This document shows, in pieces, positions 11,883 through 24,343 of a DNA stretch of 64,000 nt. How positions within the stretch are numbered: the stretch's first letter is position 1; every line of letters begins with the position of its first letter. Origin of the DNA: Eutypa lata (Eukaryota; Ascomycota; Sordariomycetes; Xylariales; Diatrypaceae). Position numbers and translations under genes: made by a program. Below the pieces are notes generated by a model. The model saw only the letters and a program-made list of their open reading frames with translations, searched no databases and was not told the DNA's origin. The stretch covers positions 248,001 through 312,000 of the forward strand of contig JAKULF010000018.1 in NCBI GenBank assembly GCA_022661535.1, written 5' to 3'.

Positions 11883-12572
11883 CGCTTGCCTGCTAAAAGA
11901 CCTATGAAATATTACAATGGTGAATTAGGTCATGGGTAGGATAGGTGGCTATTGATCACTTCGAGGGGGAGATGGAGATGGAGACATATATTTTTCAAAA
12001 AATGCGATGACATGTGGTGCATTTATGCGTCGAAATGCCCGGTTAACTCCGGTAAGCCCCACTCACTGACATTTTCGTGTCCCCCTATAATATCATCTGA
12101 GTTGTATAGATAGCTTTATGTGCCTTGATTTCGCTTTATTTTACAGTATACAATGAGCTATTAACGGTCGTCCAATTACTCCAGGGGAACTCATCACCCT
12201 ACGTGGGTGTTAATACGTATAAATGTGGTTGTGAAGAGTTGAGGGTCATTTTACTGGTCTCATGAAGCTTGATGTATTGTCAGGAATATCTAGGTCAGGA
12301 ATCTAGCTATCTGGGTGCCATCCGGCTGCAAACGCCTGAATAGTGACGTCTGACACCGAATTCCTCCGTTTGACCTGGTGACTCTCAGCCACTACTTTGC
12401 TATCCCACCAAATATCCCACACGTGCTTATAAAAGTGTCAAAAACAACATGCTGTAATTATAAAGAGCAATATAACGAGAGAAGACCCAGGAAACCTAGG
12501 AAATAAAATAAACCCAAAAGAAAAACGACTTCCTCTTCTCCCAAAGTCAGAAACTACATCGTCTGTCTGCCA
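11883..12572. other. intergenic; promoter region of the regulator gene
   Basis: Upstream of the minus-strand regulator start and downstream of the next minus-strand gene. No gene is seen. Confidence 0.55.
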
Positions 12573-13665
12573 TCACCCAGATCCTCCAGCATGCGAGCTC
12601 AGGGTACCTCGAATGGTTTGTATCAGACATTCCCCTCGCGACTCAAATCTTCTCATCTTCCGAGCAGCTTCATATACAAAGGTTCCTTCCATACCTTGGG
12701 TGGCGTCCTGAAACCAGTTACGCCACTCATTCCATTGTTTCTTGCTTACCTTAACTGTCACAAATTCCAAATCCCTACCCAATACCACCTCGTCTCTAAA
12801 TGTCATTGTACCATGTTCAATAGAATTCCTGAATTGATCCCCGTTTACGTGCTGCAAAATCCCACGTCAGTAAATGCTTCTTTGCGAGCTATTAAAACGA
12901 GGTGCGAGATTAGACGGATGTGCTGTCCCTTGCAAATGCCTCTATGGTTTTTGCAACTTCGGGCGCTGGAGGTAGTCACAAGAGAAAATAAAACCCATTA
13001 ATAATCACCTACCATCCATGCTCCTACAGCCTCGAGCGTCTCCTTGGACACGGCACCCTGCGTTGAAGCCCTGATAGTAGACCGCATAGCGTTCAGGAAG
13101 TAGTCATACTTCGTCGCGATCCCGTCGTTGAAAAGCACCGAGAGCAATATCTGGCAATGCTTCCAGAGTTTTTCTTTGCCTATACCTATGCTTATAGCGA
13201 CATCCATAGGAGAAGGATATAACCACTCTGGGCCTCTCAGCACCACTATAGGAAATCATGTCAGAAGACTGAGCATCGAAAAAGTATGGACTTTCAATAC
13301 TCACATAGCATTTCGATAATCCCGTCATTCAAGATCAAATCCAGGTGGACTGTATTGTTGGGAGAAGCTAGGCCGGCTAAGAAGATTTTGGATACTGCCT
13401 TCAGGTGTTGAATGACATCCTGTGTAGGCCGATCGTCACTTCGGGCTGATTCAATCGCTAGGGCCAAAAGAAGGTTTCCGATGTACGGCGTTGAACGGCC
13501 GCTGTTGGTTAATAGAGCCAAGAATGCCTCAGCAACATTCTGGCTTTCATGGCCTGGATCCGTACCTCGACATATGTTTTCAAAGAGCCCTATAATACGC
13601 TCGTCGATATACGAGTTCCGGTAGTCTGTATTGACCAGGGTATTGTGAGAACTAATAGAACTCAT
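12573..13665 (-). CDS. DUF3632-like protein, copy A
   Basis: Three exons (13665-13305, 13245-13013, 12851-12573) give 290 aa. The product is unrecognised beyond a tentative match to the DUF3632 type: an all-helical N-terminal part, then AVGAWM joined to HVNGDQFRNSIEHG, and a Trp-rich tail KKQWNEWRNWFQD. The same layout occurs in the gene at 38792 (AIAHWINVRGFDRLREGIESG ... RKRWNWWCEQF) and in the broken copy at 14218-14962, so the three are paralogues. The long 161-nt last intron is supported by this alignment at its junction. No signal peptide, membrane segment or catalytic motif is visible. The start context AACCTTCAAGATG resembles that of the broken neighbour, consistent with tandem duplication. 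Confidence 0.75.
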
Positions 13666-14217
13666 CTTGAAGGTTGTTGCGTGTTCGTTGATAGTGCAAG
13701 GTCAGACTCTGTATCGAGGGCTGGGTAGTGCTATTTATAAGGAAAATCATGTTTGCTTGGCCATATCGGATCAATCTTGGTGTTGGTCCTAGGAATTGGA
13801 CACTTGGTCCATGACATTAGGTTGACTCATAATGATGCATAGAGTTCGAGGGTTTAGGAATTCTAGTGTTACCATTAAGCGAAGGTCAGGATGTACAAGG
13901 TTGCTGAGCCTTCCATTCACACAGAAACATCGGATTACATATGCAAGGAATGCAACTTGCCAACTATTGTATGCTCCCAGTCTCTCTTCCGAATCATAAG
14001 CCAAGGGAATGCCTTCGAGTATCACTGTCCTCCCCTGTCTTCCTTCTCCCTCTTTACCTAACAAAGGTTTTTTTTCTTTCTAGTCAAAGTCACTGGGTAG
14101 AATGCGCAAACTTCTCATGTGAATAACACCATACATACCATTTGCCTAACGTTAAGTAGAAATACTGATACAACAACACTACATCTCCTCCATTATCTTC
14201 ATTTTGCTAGCGACTTC
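13666..14217. other. intergenic between two tandem paralogues
   Basis: Promoter side of copy A and 3' side of the broken copy B. Nothing else is supported. Confidence 0.55.
13731..13740 (-). promoter_or_regulatory. TATA-like box of DUF3632-like copy A
   Basis: On the minus strand TTATAAATAG lies about 65 bp before the start codon at 13665, the same spacing as the TATA box of the related gene at 38792. Confidence 0.45.
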
Positions 14218-14962
14218 CTAGTGTTCGGGTTCCCCCGTTGCAACAACAAGCTTGTTGACTTGCGTCCGCCACCAGTTCCATCGCTTCGCGTCTAATTTTG
14301 GCTCTCCTCTATAGAGCGGACCGCACTCAAGGCCGGTACGTCTCAAGGGTTCTTTGCATGACATCGAAGAAGAACCAGTCGTTTTTGGTGACAGGAAACA
14401 AGAGCAAGGCAAGGATCTGTGTCTTATAATACAGATAGTCAAGCCGGCCTGGTGCGATGGTGTCCAAATTCGCTATTCGCGAGTTAATTATGTTGGATAT
14501 CAATTACCTTCCTCCCTATCAAGAGGCTGGGGACTGACAGAAAGCCAAGGCAAGGCCCTTACTGGCAACAACCTCGGATAGCACATCATGATGTTTTCCG
14601 ACAGCTATAGTTGCCGCAAAGCATGTGTTGAGGAGCTTAGCAACCTTTAACAGGCCGCGATACGTGCCATCTTGCAGGGATTCCCAAGTACCGGGCGGTG
14701 TTGTAACATCTGGTGATGCCACGGTTGCCGGGATGATCACGTTTTCGAAAAGAATTCGATGAGGATGTTGTTGTGCAGTCACTCCAAGGAGGTCCAGTAA
14801 TTTCCGAGCGTTGGCCTCGAGCGTATCAACCGCATGTGTGCTCTCTTCCGCGTTGTACACTTTGAGGAACAATTCTAGAATGTGTTCCTCAGTATTAGTT
14901 CCAGGCTTGCCATCCCCGACCCCAATTTGGAATTGGTCTATAAATCGGCTGATAGAAGACAT
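14218..14962 (-). pseudogene. DUF3632-like copy B, broken by an internal deletion
   Basis: The first exon starts at 14962 (MSSISRFIDQFQIGVGDG) and reads well to about 14560, ending at a GTAAGG donor. Further downstream on the minus strand one frame reads DYLYYKTQILALLL and then FFFDVMQRTLETYRP, matching the WKHCQILLSVLF..YFLNAMRSTIRA region of copy A. It then hits TGA, and a different frame carries LECGPLYRG, DAKRWNWWRTQV and the stop. The roughly 55 residues that separate these two blocks in the intact paralogues (the AxAxW..G..I region) are absent, and no intron can hold them. An internal deletion with frame loss is the simplest reading. Exon boundaries around 14470-14560 are uncertain. Confidence 0.65.
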
Positions 14963-15875
14963 CTTGAAGTTGTGTGCAAGTCGGATGCTGAAAAGGGGTG
15001 TCTGAGACCTGGTGTGCACCTGGACATGGTACACATCTGTTAGATGTTTGTAGTGAAAGTCTTGATCGTTGACCAAGTTATACGGTTGGTTCGAAGACAC
15101 ATGGTTAACGTTGGCTGATTTGATACTACATTCCTTGGATTGGATACACTAAATTTGAGAGACATTGGGTGCTTCCTTAGATAACACCACATAGAATTTC
15201 CCCTAATATAGAGACGAAGAACGATGGTAGGCAACAGATGTAAGCCGCTCAGCGTTGTTCTCCCCTTCACCCCATGTCTATAGACTTCAAGGATCTAACT
15301 TAGTCATTCCTCTCCTTCCAATGCACCTGGCATTTGCATGTCCTCGATAGTATACTAAAGGGGGGAAATTATCATAGGAAACGATAGAGAATTCCCTGCA
15401 CAATAAATCCTCACTTGGAACGTAAAGTTAATCCTTTGCGTAGACTAGGGACTTTCCTCCACTATGTGTGACGACATTAGAACATTTAAAGTTCATTTTT
15501 GACGTCTTTTCATATAAACCATGTAGTTATTTGGACTGTCCTCATCTTGACCCAACAAGGAGGGAACCATTAAGAAGTACAGTTAGCCCGTCACCAGCTC
15601 CGCCGTTCCCTTGAAGTAGAACGGCGTGACTACCACGTAATGATGTCCTCTCGACCCTGTAGCCTCTGCTCTATCTATATCGCCCATCATCGATCCATAC
15701 AGGCTGACTGATCTCCACACGAGACCGAGATCAACAGCGAGCCCTGCCGCGAGTATGACCTCTTCTCGCGTCTAAACGTGCATAACAGACAAAACGCCTC
15801 ATTACCCCTTAATACGCATGTCGCAATACCACATACACCTCCCCAGAAAACCTTCGCAAACCCTTCCTACCTAAG
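14963..15875. other. intergenic, no gene seen
   Basis: Contains the promoter side of the broken paralogue and the 3' flank of BET3. No supported gene, RNA or repeat. Confidence 0.6.
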
Positions 15876-16707
15876 TTAATCATCCTCCGGCGGCAGCTCA
15901 TCCTCGATATACCGGATGAGGGATATGCGCATCTCGGTGGTGTCGTTGCCCCGGAGGACGTCGCTGATGAAGTGGGCCTCGACCTGCATCTGGACCATCT
16001 CGAGGGCGCCGCGCAGCACGCCGCAGAAGAGGTTCGAGTACCAGAGCTCGTCCTGGGCGCGGCCGTCGTCGGGCAGCTCGACGAAGTCGGCCAGGGGGTT
16101 CTCCTCGAACACCAGCGAGAATTGCTTGCTGTCGCTCGTCCAGTTCGTCACGGTCGGTGTGATGTTGAGGAAGATCTTGAAGCCGACCTGTTTTGTCGAC
16201 GATATGATAAGGAGGTTAGCACGTTTGGTTTTGCTCTCTCTCCCCCCCCTCCTTCCTCTATAACTCCCTTTCCCCTTCCTCTGGTAGTACAAGGAACGAC
16301 GAACCTTAGCGATCATGTCCGCCGTCTCACGGAAGTTGCTACACCGCCTCATGGTGTTAGACTTGGCGAGGTAGTCCTCGATCAGGCGAAGCCCGATGTT
16401 GTATCCCATCTTATCTAGCTGCTTGTTCACCTCGACGTAGTCGCCCTCGTAGTCCTTGCATAGCTGGGCGACGATGGTTCCGTAGGTTAAGACGACGAGC
16501 TCGGCGTTGACCTTGTCGATGCGTCCTCTTCAGTTCGTTGTTTTTGTCAGAGATTGCAGGTATACAGTCGTCGTGGATGGTTAGAAACTTACTTCCATAT
16601 TCTGCAAATTGTTTAGCGATGGTCAACAGAACTAACTACCTGTACTCGTGAAATAGGGAAATAAGGACTCACTCTTCGCCCACCCGGGCAGCCTTACTGG
16701 ATGACAT
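15876..16707 (-). CDS. bet3: TRAPP complex subunit Bet3 (TRAPPC3)
   Basis: Four exons (16707-16673, 16601-16593, 16527-16305, 16187-15876) give 192 aa, the usual Bet3 length. Landmarks: [112 protein letters not shown] and the acidic end EDELPPEDD. Bet3 is the central, normally palmitoylated subunit of the TRAPP Rab-GEF that tethers ER-derived vesicles at the Golgi; the Cys of RRCSNFRE is the expected acylated residue in the family. Exon 2 is only 9 nt and supplies the Ile-Trp of EEIWK. It is divergent from the U5-40K gene across a 668-bp shared upstream region. Confidence 0.95.
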
Positions 16708-17375
16708 GCTCGATTCCCGAGCTTCAGTCGAAGTAAATATCAAGTCATGGACAATATAATGCTGCTAACAGAAGGAAACTTCCTTAATTCTATCGCAAAG
16801 TGTCGATGGAGTGATGTTGTAATTCACCAATGACGACGATCTGGATGGTTTGGAAGAGCTTATCGATTGTACTTAACTAACTACATACATGTATGTTTGT
16901 ATGTATGTAATTAGTGGTGGTTTCAATGTGGGCCACATCCATCCAGGGTCGTAGTGGACCTACACTGCGCTACCCAGACTTCTGTCAGAGCCTCCAAGGC
17001 CCAGCTACGGGGGCTGCTGCAGGTGCTGGGCACCTGGACGGGAGCCAGAGACGGAGCTGGAAGATCAGTATCTCCGATACTATTCTGGCCCGCCCCGCCA
17101 TTGGCTGGACTGGAGCTCTCGTGGGCATGGACAGCTGCAGCAGGTGATGCTAGTGCTAAGAGCTCCATCCAAATTATTTTGAATTGGAGGAGACCGGACC
17201 TACCTCTAAACACCCAGACACCTTAAATCAAAATACCTGTTAGAAGGTGAACGATACCCAACGACTCTAACGATTTCTCGCGATATCGATAGGAAACTAC
17301 GCCAATCCTTCACGTCAATACCCCCTCGATATTTACCTATACGTACACACCTGAGTCTTCAATTCTGCCGCAATC
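16708..17375. other. divergent promoter region, bet3 / U5-40K
   Basis: 668 bp between two outward-facing housekeeping genes. It includes a short TATG/TACATG-rich run near 16880-16910. No gene is seen. Confidence 0.55.
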
Positions 17376-18629
17376 ATGTCTGCCGAGAAACGACCCGCGT
17401 CGGATGACCCTGGCGCCGGCCAGATGCTTGTCAAACGACAGAAGCCTGGTACTAGTACTGCGCTTGCACGGAGAGAGGGTGCGGATAGTAATTCTCTGAT
17501 CCAATCGGTATGTTCTGTCACAGGAGACGGATATTCCAACTACCTACCCGTGTAGTTAGAGCTGACTGGACATCAAGACGCTACGTACAAGCAATCTCGA
17601 GTCCCCGTTGATGGAATTGACCGGCCATTCTGGAGAGGTGTTCTCAGCCAAGTTCGATCCCTCAGGGAGGTTCATAGCGTCTGGATCTATGGACAGGAGT
17701 ATATGTATGGACTTCCCATTCGCACGCGAACGAGGCTCTAGCTGACGATAGGGGTAGTGCTATGGCATTCATCCACCACATGCGAGAACTACGGCGAATT
17801 GACAGGTCACAAGGGGGCTGTTCTGGATCTGCAATGGTCGCGCGACTCGGAGATTTTATATTCTGCCTCGGCAGACATGCACCTCGCCAGCTGGGACTTG
17901 ACGTCCGGCACGCGGATACGGAGGTACATCGGGCACGAGGAGATCATCAACACAATAGACACGACGAAGCGAGGCGAGGAGCTGCTGATCAGCGGGAGCG
18001 ACGACGGCACGATAGGCATATGGGACCCGCGGACGAAGAATGCCGTCGACTACATCGAGACCGAGTTCCCCATCACCGCCGTCGCCGTCGCCGAGGCCGG
18101 CAACGAGATCTACTCGGGCGGGATCGACAACGATATCAAGGTCTGGGATCTGCGGAAGAAGGCCGTCGTCTATTCGATGCTCGGTCATAACGACACCGTC
18201 ACGAGTCTACGCGTATCGCCCGATTCGCAATCCCTGCTGTCGTATTCTCACGACTCTACGGCCAAGACGTGGGATATCCGTCCGTTTGCCCCTACGGAAC
18301 GGCATATCCGTACTTTTGATGGAGCGCAGATGGGTATTGAGCAGAACCTGATCAGAGGTAGCTGGGATCAGACAGGCAAGAAAATTGCTGTAGGTGCAGG
18401 AGATGGCACTGTAGTGATATGGTCCAGTGATAATGGGAAGCTCTTGTATAAGTTGCCAGGCCATAAGGGAACTGTCAACTGTGCTGAGTTTGCGCCCAAC
18501 GACCAACCTATCAGTAAGTTGGATATATCCCACAATGCACGTATATTTCTTATTTGCTAACATGCATGTACAGTCTTATCTGCATCGTCTGATCGCAGAA
18601 TGCTGTTGGGAGAACTCCGAGTTGTTTGA
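17376..18629 (+). CDS. spf38: WD40 protein, U5 snRNP 40 kDa-type spliceosome subunit
   Basis: Four exons (17376-17507, 17578-17704, 17758-18513, 18574-18629) give 356 aa. After a basic N-terminus (KRPASDD, VKRQKPG) come seven WD40 units beginning at MELTGHSGEVFSAKFDPSG; diagnostic pieces are SMDRSILLWHS, GHKGAVLDLQWSRD, SGSDDGTIGIWDPRT, GGIDNDIKVWDLR, GHNDTVTSLRVSPD and HDSTAKTWDIRPF, ending SASSDRRMLLGEL. The order matches SNRNP40/Spf38, a Prp8-associated propeller of the U5 snRNP acting in pre-mRNA splicing in the nucleus. The acceptors at 17577 and 17757 were chosen because only they keep the frame. A role in splicing is from family knowledge. Confidence 0.93.
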
Positions 18630-21223
18630 AACAGTCCAGCCTACCTAAGATTTATGAGGCTTACGGAGTTCTGCTACCACAGGCTGCTTATGTGGAGGAC
18701 CCGATGGCAAAGCGGATGATCGGTTCATTGCTACAACAGAAGTAATAGTAATATCCCAGCCTGCTAGAACATTGCCGTCATCATGTTTCAGCCTCGTGTT
18801 GCCACCAGTTCTCGAGGCGCAGTACCGATTTTGCTACAGAAGACACTAAACAAGCTGTGGTATAATATATTGAGGAGAGGCGTTTTGTAGAATAGGGCTG
18901 GCTGGATCATGGTGCATGAGATGGATGAACAGTCACATTGTGACACGAAATACATCTGTCTGTCTGAATGTCAAGGCAGTGGTGGTTATATTAAAGAATT
19001 TTTTTTGAGTAAGCTGAGCAAGCCGGTAGCTTATCGACGTCATGGCTGAAAATGTAATCGAGTTTCAAAACATACACACTAGCTGAAGAGGTCTGCAAGA
19101 GCTAGCCCTCCTGAAGGAGAGGACAAAGTACCCGACGCTCGGATCCTTGTAACCATATATTGAGTGAATAATACGCTCTAATGTCGTAAATGTGCGCTCA
19201 GTTGAAACGTGGGGGAATAGATCTGAATCCTCTTCCAGCTTGTGCAATTCCCATTCTGGGTTTTTACCTGCTTATAACATACCTACTCGAGAGCCTTATT
19301 ATTTATTGGAAATGCCTTCATGGAGTATGAACTTGGAGCATCTGGTATTATCACTTATTACCAACCATATGGGTGGAACAAGGCTTTTATGAAGACTCGG
19401 GATTCCATATAATATTTCTATTGGCGCTCGTCAGGCATCCAGCGTATCAGAGAAGATATATATTTAACGCCCTTGACGACGCTGTATATTGATATTATCC
19501 ATCCGAGTCCGGCCAGCCAGCCTAGAAAGGGATTAGCGCAGCTCGAATAAATTCCGAAACACTGGTCGAGTAGAGCACCCCTGCATATGTACAGTAGCGC
19601 TTTTCATGCATCTTGTCACAGCTGCACAGAAAGGGAAGGGGACCCTCATCGGCCAATCCAATCGAGAATCACGTCTTGACGCGCGCCGGTTTTGGACCCC
19701 TGGTTGGATTTCGGCCTCCCAGTCTGTCCTGTCATTGAACATTGAATGGCACAGCACAGACGGACACCCGACACATAACCAACGTGAACGAACGAACATC
19801 TACCCACATTCCTTTCCCCATGGGAAGAGAACCAGATCCAAGATGTGATGTGTGATGTGTGATGTGCTTGCCCGTATTGACGCTGAGAGAGAGAAAGTTA
19901 GTAGACGTTCGAAGGAACCCTTAGTAGTTAGGTATGTATGTAAGTAAGTATTGTAAGAGAAACAGGGAATAAGTGGATGATAGTTCCTGTTTCGGTATCT
20001 GGCCGCCTCTCAAGGGAGACGGATACATAGCGCATCTTGGATACGGGGCTTGCTTTGCCTACCCGAACAAGCAAGCCTCTCATCATCTCATCGCCTATCC
20101 TACCTATGTATGTACCTAAGTTACCATCTTATCCATTTGGTAGCAGGCATTCTGACATCGTCGTGGTGTTGGTGTTCCCGTAACCCGTTGGCTGTGATGA
20201 TCACTTACTCACCTCACTCTTTCCGCCTGCCTCTTTCCTCCCTGTTCGATTCTCTCACAATCTAATTCATGAGGTCCTGATCAATCTGCGATTGATTGAT
20301 CCATTGATCACATTGTGTCTTGTCTTTTCGCTTCGTCTCCCTCGTTTTCTCTCCCATATTACTAAGGTGACGACAGTGTCTCACTGAAACAACCGCATTC
20401 CCCGGTGTTTTCCTTTTTGCCTTCATTCTGTTCTTACTTTACAGGAGCTCTGTGAGCCCTTTTTTCGTCTTTCTGTATTACATTCTATTATACCCTCATT
20501 TGCTTTATTTGAAGAAAACATTACTTCGTTGAAGCCGGTCCGATTTGATTTGGTTTGATATCAACGAGTTTGTTTCCCTAGATAGATAGACACGACACAA
20601 CATCGCCCTATCTTACCTTGCGCCTCTTCTTTCTCAAAAACAATATATTTCCTCGACGGGCTGGCTGGCCGGCTGGACCTTTAATTTATCGGGTGCGCAA
20701 TTACGGTCTGAGACATACACCCCGTATAGTGCTGCAGGTACCCGTGAAGGTCTCCTAGTTCCCGACCTGAATCTACCTACCTATTCGCTGAGAGGCGTCT
20801 ACTAGCGAAACCATTACTTTGGAGAGTAAAAAAATAAAATAAACAACCCGAAATCCCGACGACACGTTCTTCTATCCAGAATACTACCTATTGACAGGGG
20901 AGGCGATCTACTGTTCACGAAAGTTGGGTTGACCTGCAGCAGCAGCAACAACATCAACAACATCAACACTAGTAGTAAAGATCGGGCTTGCTTCGTGTTA
21001 CCCCCAATTTCCACTCCCGGCGCTGCGCTCATCTCGTCTCGTCTCGTCTCGTCTCATCCCGAGTCTGTCAACAAACAACTAGGGGGACACGGGGCAGGAA
21101 GAGTATGCTTATTCTTGACCATCGGTAACAGCTGGTCTCTGGCGTGGGAAGAAAAACTTTAAGAACCAAGGAATAAGCATATATTTATTCCCTCTGATAT
21201 ATATCAATTCACGCGCAACGAAA
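18630..21223. other. long intergenic region; likely leader of the next gene
   Basis: 2.6 kb without a supportable coding gene. The left part is the 3' flank of the WD40 gene. From about 20 kb the top strand becomes pyrimidine- and CAA-rich, typical of a long fungal promoter plus 5' leader for the gene at 21224. It contains the CTCGT tract noted separately. Confidence 0.55.
21032..21056. repeat. TCTCG pentanucleotide microsatellite
   Basis: Four exact TCTCG units plus one degenerate unit, in the presumed leader of the downstream gene. Confidence 0.85.
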
Positions 21224-22962
21224 ATGGCATCTTTTATTCGGACCAATATCCTACGGAGAGGTGGAGAAGATTCATCAGCGGAACCATCTCCAAATCCGGA
21301 GGAACCACGGCAGCAGCAGCAGTCGGAGACGAACGAGCAGAACCAAGAAGATCGCGCGAGGGGTAGCTTCCCGTTCAGCCGTCGCTTCATGCCCGCGCTT
21401 TTCACGGGACGATCCAACGTACCAGCAGCAACAGCAGTAGTAGGGAGACGAGAAGAGCTAGCTAGAGACGACGGCAACAACGACGACGAGCCCAAGACGC
21501 CCCGATTAGACGACCAAACGACGGCCCCGTCGACTCGTCTGCACTTATCACACATCACGCGAACCTGGAGGAACCGGCCTGACCGTAATGATGACGACGC
21601 ATCAAGACGACCTCCGCCACCACCGTCATCCCGGGGATCATCATCATCGTCGTCGTCATCTTACAGTAGGCGGACCTCGGTGAACACAGCGCAGTACCCG
21701 GGCCTAGCCACGCCGCCCGCTGTCGCCGTCTCCGTGTTAAGGAGCGACAGCAGCAGGATATCCAGAATACCGTCATCGTCGTCGTCATCCGGGCGCAGAC
21801 GGTTCGAGGGTCCGGACCCTGCGGAACTGCACCTCGCGGCGCTCGCGGACTCCGGGAGGAGGCGGCGGGAGCGGCACGAGCGCAGACACGGTGAGCGGCG
21901 GAGACAGGGGAGGTACGACGGTGACGAGTATAGGAGGGGCCGAGATAGAGATAGAAGTGATGATGCGGATGACGATGGTGAAGAGTCACACCCGCGGAAT
22001 TTCCTCTTCTGTTTCCCCTGGGTCCACTCGAGGCGCCTGCGACATCAGATCCTCAAGTGTTTTGTTTCCGGGCTGTTCATGGTCGCTATGCTTAGTGTTT
22101 GTACGTGTACTACTTACTTGCCTCCCTACTGCCCTATTTATGCAGGCCAACTTGATGCTAACAAAGACAAACAGACCTAGCACTCTCCATGACGCACCGC
22201 ATCGGCACCTCGACCTTCACCATCATGCTGATCCTGATGATTCTCTTCGCCACTATCATCTTCTGCCACGGCCTCGTGCGCATCTGCATGCTACTCATGG
22301 GCCACAACCGTCGGCCCGACAGTCGCAACGGCAACGACCCCGAACGCGGTGGCGGCGGCGTCTACCCCTACAACCGCGACATGGCCGAGGTCCTCGGCCC
22401 CGGCGGCTACGCCGTCCCGCGCCGCCCCATCCGCGTCGTGCTCGCTCGCGACGAGGAAGCCGCCGGCGTTCTGGACGAGGGCGCCGCCAAGCTCGAACCC
22501 CCTGCTTATGGCGTCTGGCGCGAGAGTGTCAGGATCGACCCTAATCGGTTCTTCTGGCAGCGGAATGAGCAACAGCAGCAGCAGCAGCGGTCGATGGCTA
22601 GTAGTTCGGACTCTAGCTCGGAGTCGGGATCCAGATCCGGATCCGGGTCGGGGAGGTCGAGGTCAGGGTCAGGATCGGGTTCAGGATCAAGACCTGGTTC
22701 CGTGGCTTCGTCCGTACGTCCACCTTCGTATGCCTCTGATGATGGCGTCTCGTATGTGGTGGAGGCTAGACCGAGGTCCATTGTGCCTCCGCTAAGTGAT
22801 ATGGCGACGAGTGCCGGCACTGCTTCTAGCTCGTACTATGGTAGTACTGTTGGTGGTAGTGTTAGTGGTGTGCCCTCTTCGGATGAGTCCGCCGGGAGGA
22901 GCGGTAGCGCCGGAACCCTGTGGCCCAACAATCGCGGTGCTGGTGCTGCTGCGCCGCGGTGA
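21224..22962 (+). CDS. conserved low-complexity protein with two membrane helices
   Basis: Two exons (21224-22100 and 22175-22962) give 554 aa. I do not recognise a named family. Residues 1-270 are disordered, rich in Arg, Ser, Asp and Gln, with runs of Ser and Pro. A conserved-looking block NFLFCFPWVHSRRLRHQILKC leads into helix 1 (FVSGLFMVAMLSVYLALSM), then a short loop and helix 2 (FTIMLILMILFATIIFCHGLV). The C-terminal half is disordered again, with Gln and Gly-Ser repeats. The intron interrupts helix 1, and the join restores SVYLALS. The two adjacent helices suggest a hairpin membrane protein with both long arms on the same side. Function unknown; no catalytic motif seen. Confidence 0.85.
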
Positions 22963-24219
22963 GAGGGGCAGGGGAAGTTAAGTGAAAGGGAGATGCTAAG
23001 AGGGGTAATGCATGTATGATGTGAAGAATACCAGGGAGATAGTAGAGGGGGAGCTAAGTCGCTGGGCATCTACCTGTAAACTACGCATTTAGTGTGTATG
23101 CGTATCCTTGACATCATGTATAGAGGGCTATATCATGTATAGAAGGTTATACATATAGAGAGAGCAAAGCAATAATCATATGGAACGGAATCTGAAGGGG
23201 AGGGAAAAGGTTATATTGCTCATCTCCTAGCTCTACATAGTTCTAGCTATGTACCTACTTACTTACCTATCTATTCCACAGCTAAGGGCTGTCCGTCCCT
23301 TCATAAGAAAACCTACCGTGGTGTATGCCCCCGACTACTTGTGTGCCTACTTTCTCATGTTGATAGATTCCGAGTAACAACGTGAGGATAACAGCCAATT
23401 CAAATCCGATCCAGGACCATTACCAAACACCTAACTATGTAGGTAGGTAACTACTACTTAACATATCCATTATCAGCACTGACTACTTTCTATGTGCTCG
23501 GACCAATATAAGGCTAGCAATCTTACGTAACTTGGGGTTGACGGGCAGGCAGGTAAGCAATCTTGTGGGGTTAGCGAGGGTGGATATGATAGGGCCGTAG
23601 ATAATGGACATTTTATCGTTTATACATTAGGTAGATAAAGAACCTCTAGGTAGAGTCTAGACACATGAAATTCTCCGTTAACTAGTTAGTCGAGGGCCTG
23701 TGCTTTCTTCAAAGACGGGGACGGAGCCGGGGACGGAGACGGGGGACGAGGGGATCTATGTATGTAGTTAGTTCACTACTAGTTATCGTCCTTGGCCGAT
23801 CCAGATAGTGTAGATGGATGGATGGGTGGATGGATCGCACGCAGCCTTGTCGCCCCGTTCGTTCACCAGCATATTTTTTTATGTAGCTATCGTCTAATTG
23901 CCTATTCTACAAAGTTACCTAGGCACCAAGTTAATAGGCAGTCAGCCTGTACGAAATGCTGTAGGTACATAGTCATGCAGTTGAATGCCTGCCTGGTAGT
24001 TATGTTGGTTTGAGTCAACAACAGGTACCAATCGTGATAGATCGACGAAGGCACAGGTCAGCTGTTCGACGTGATCAGCATAGATCCAAGTAACTATGCA
24101 GGAGGGTGTCGATTTGGAGCAACTACATATTGAGGAAAACTTCAAAAAATGCAATCCAATAACATACGAATGTGTAAATAACTACAGTACTTAGGTATTG
24201 TACAACTGGATGTAGGTAT
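22963..24219. other. intergenic, no gene seen
   Basis: 3' flank of the membrane-protein gene followed by TACC/GGTA-rich spacer. It contains a small 19-bp tandem duplication (23113-23150). Confidence 0.55.
23113..23150. repeat. 19-bp tandem duplication
   Basis: Two head-to-tail 19-bp units starting ATCATGTATAGA, differing at two positions. Confidence 0.8.
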
Positions 24220-24343
24220 CAAGCTGTTGACAAAATAATTGTCATAGCCCCGAACTTCGCACTGCGCAAATACAGGCAAATGAGCAGTCAAAATACGTAT
24301 AGTACAGTGCGGGGGCTATGACAATTTTTTTGTCAACAGCTTG
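24220..24343. mobile_element. 124-bp MITE-like inverted-repeat element
   Basis: The left end CAAGCTGTTGACAAAATAAT continues into TGTCATAGCCCC, and the right end GGGGGCTATGACAATTTTTT continues into TGTCAACAGCTTG. These are near-perfect terminal inverted repeats of about 31 bp, extended to about 40 bp by GCACTG/CAGTGC beyond a 6-nt insertion in the left arm. The flanks GGTAT and GGTAC may be an imperfect 5-bp target duplication. There is no coding capacity. It fits a miniature non-autonomous DNA transposon; a strongly folding non-coding hairpin is the alternative. Confidence 0.75.

Noticed and set aside
16521..16530. Alternative acceptor AAGAG for bet3 exon 3
   Set aside because: It gives a total length that is not a multiple of three. 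The acceptor two bases earlier restores the frame and the conserved EEIWKGRIDK.
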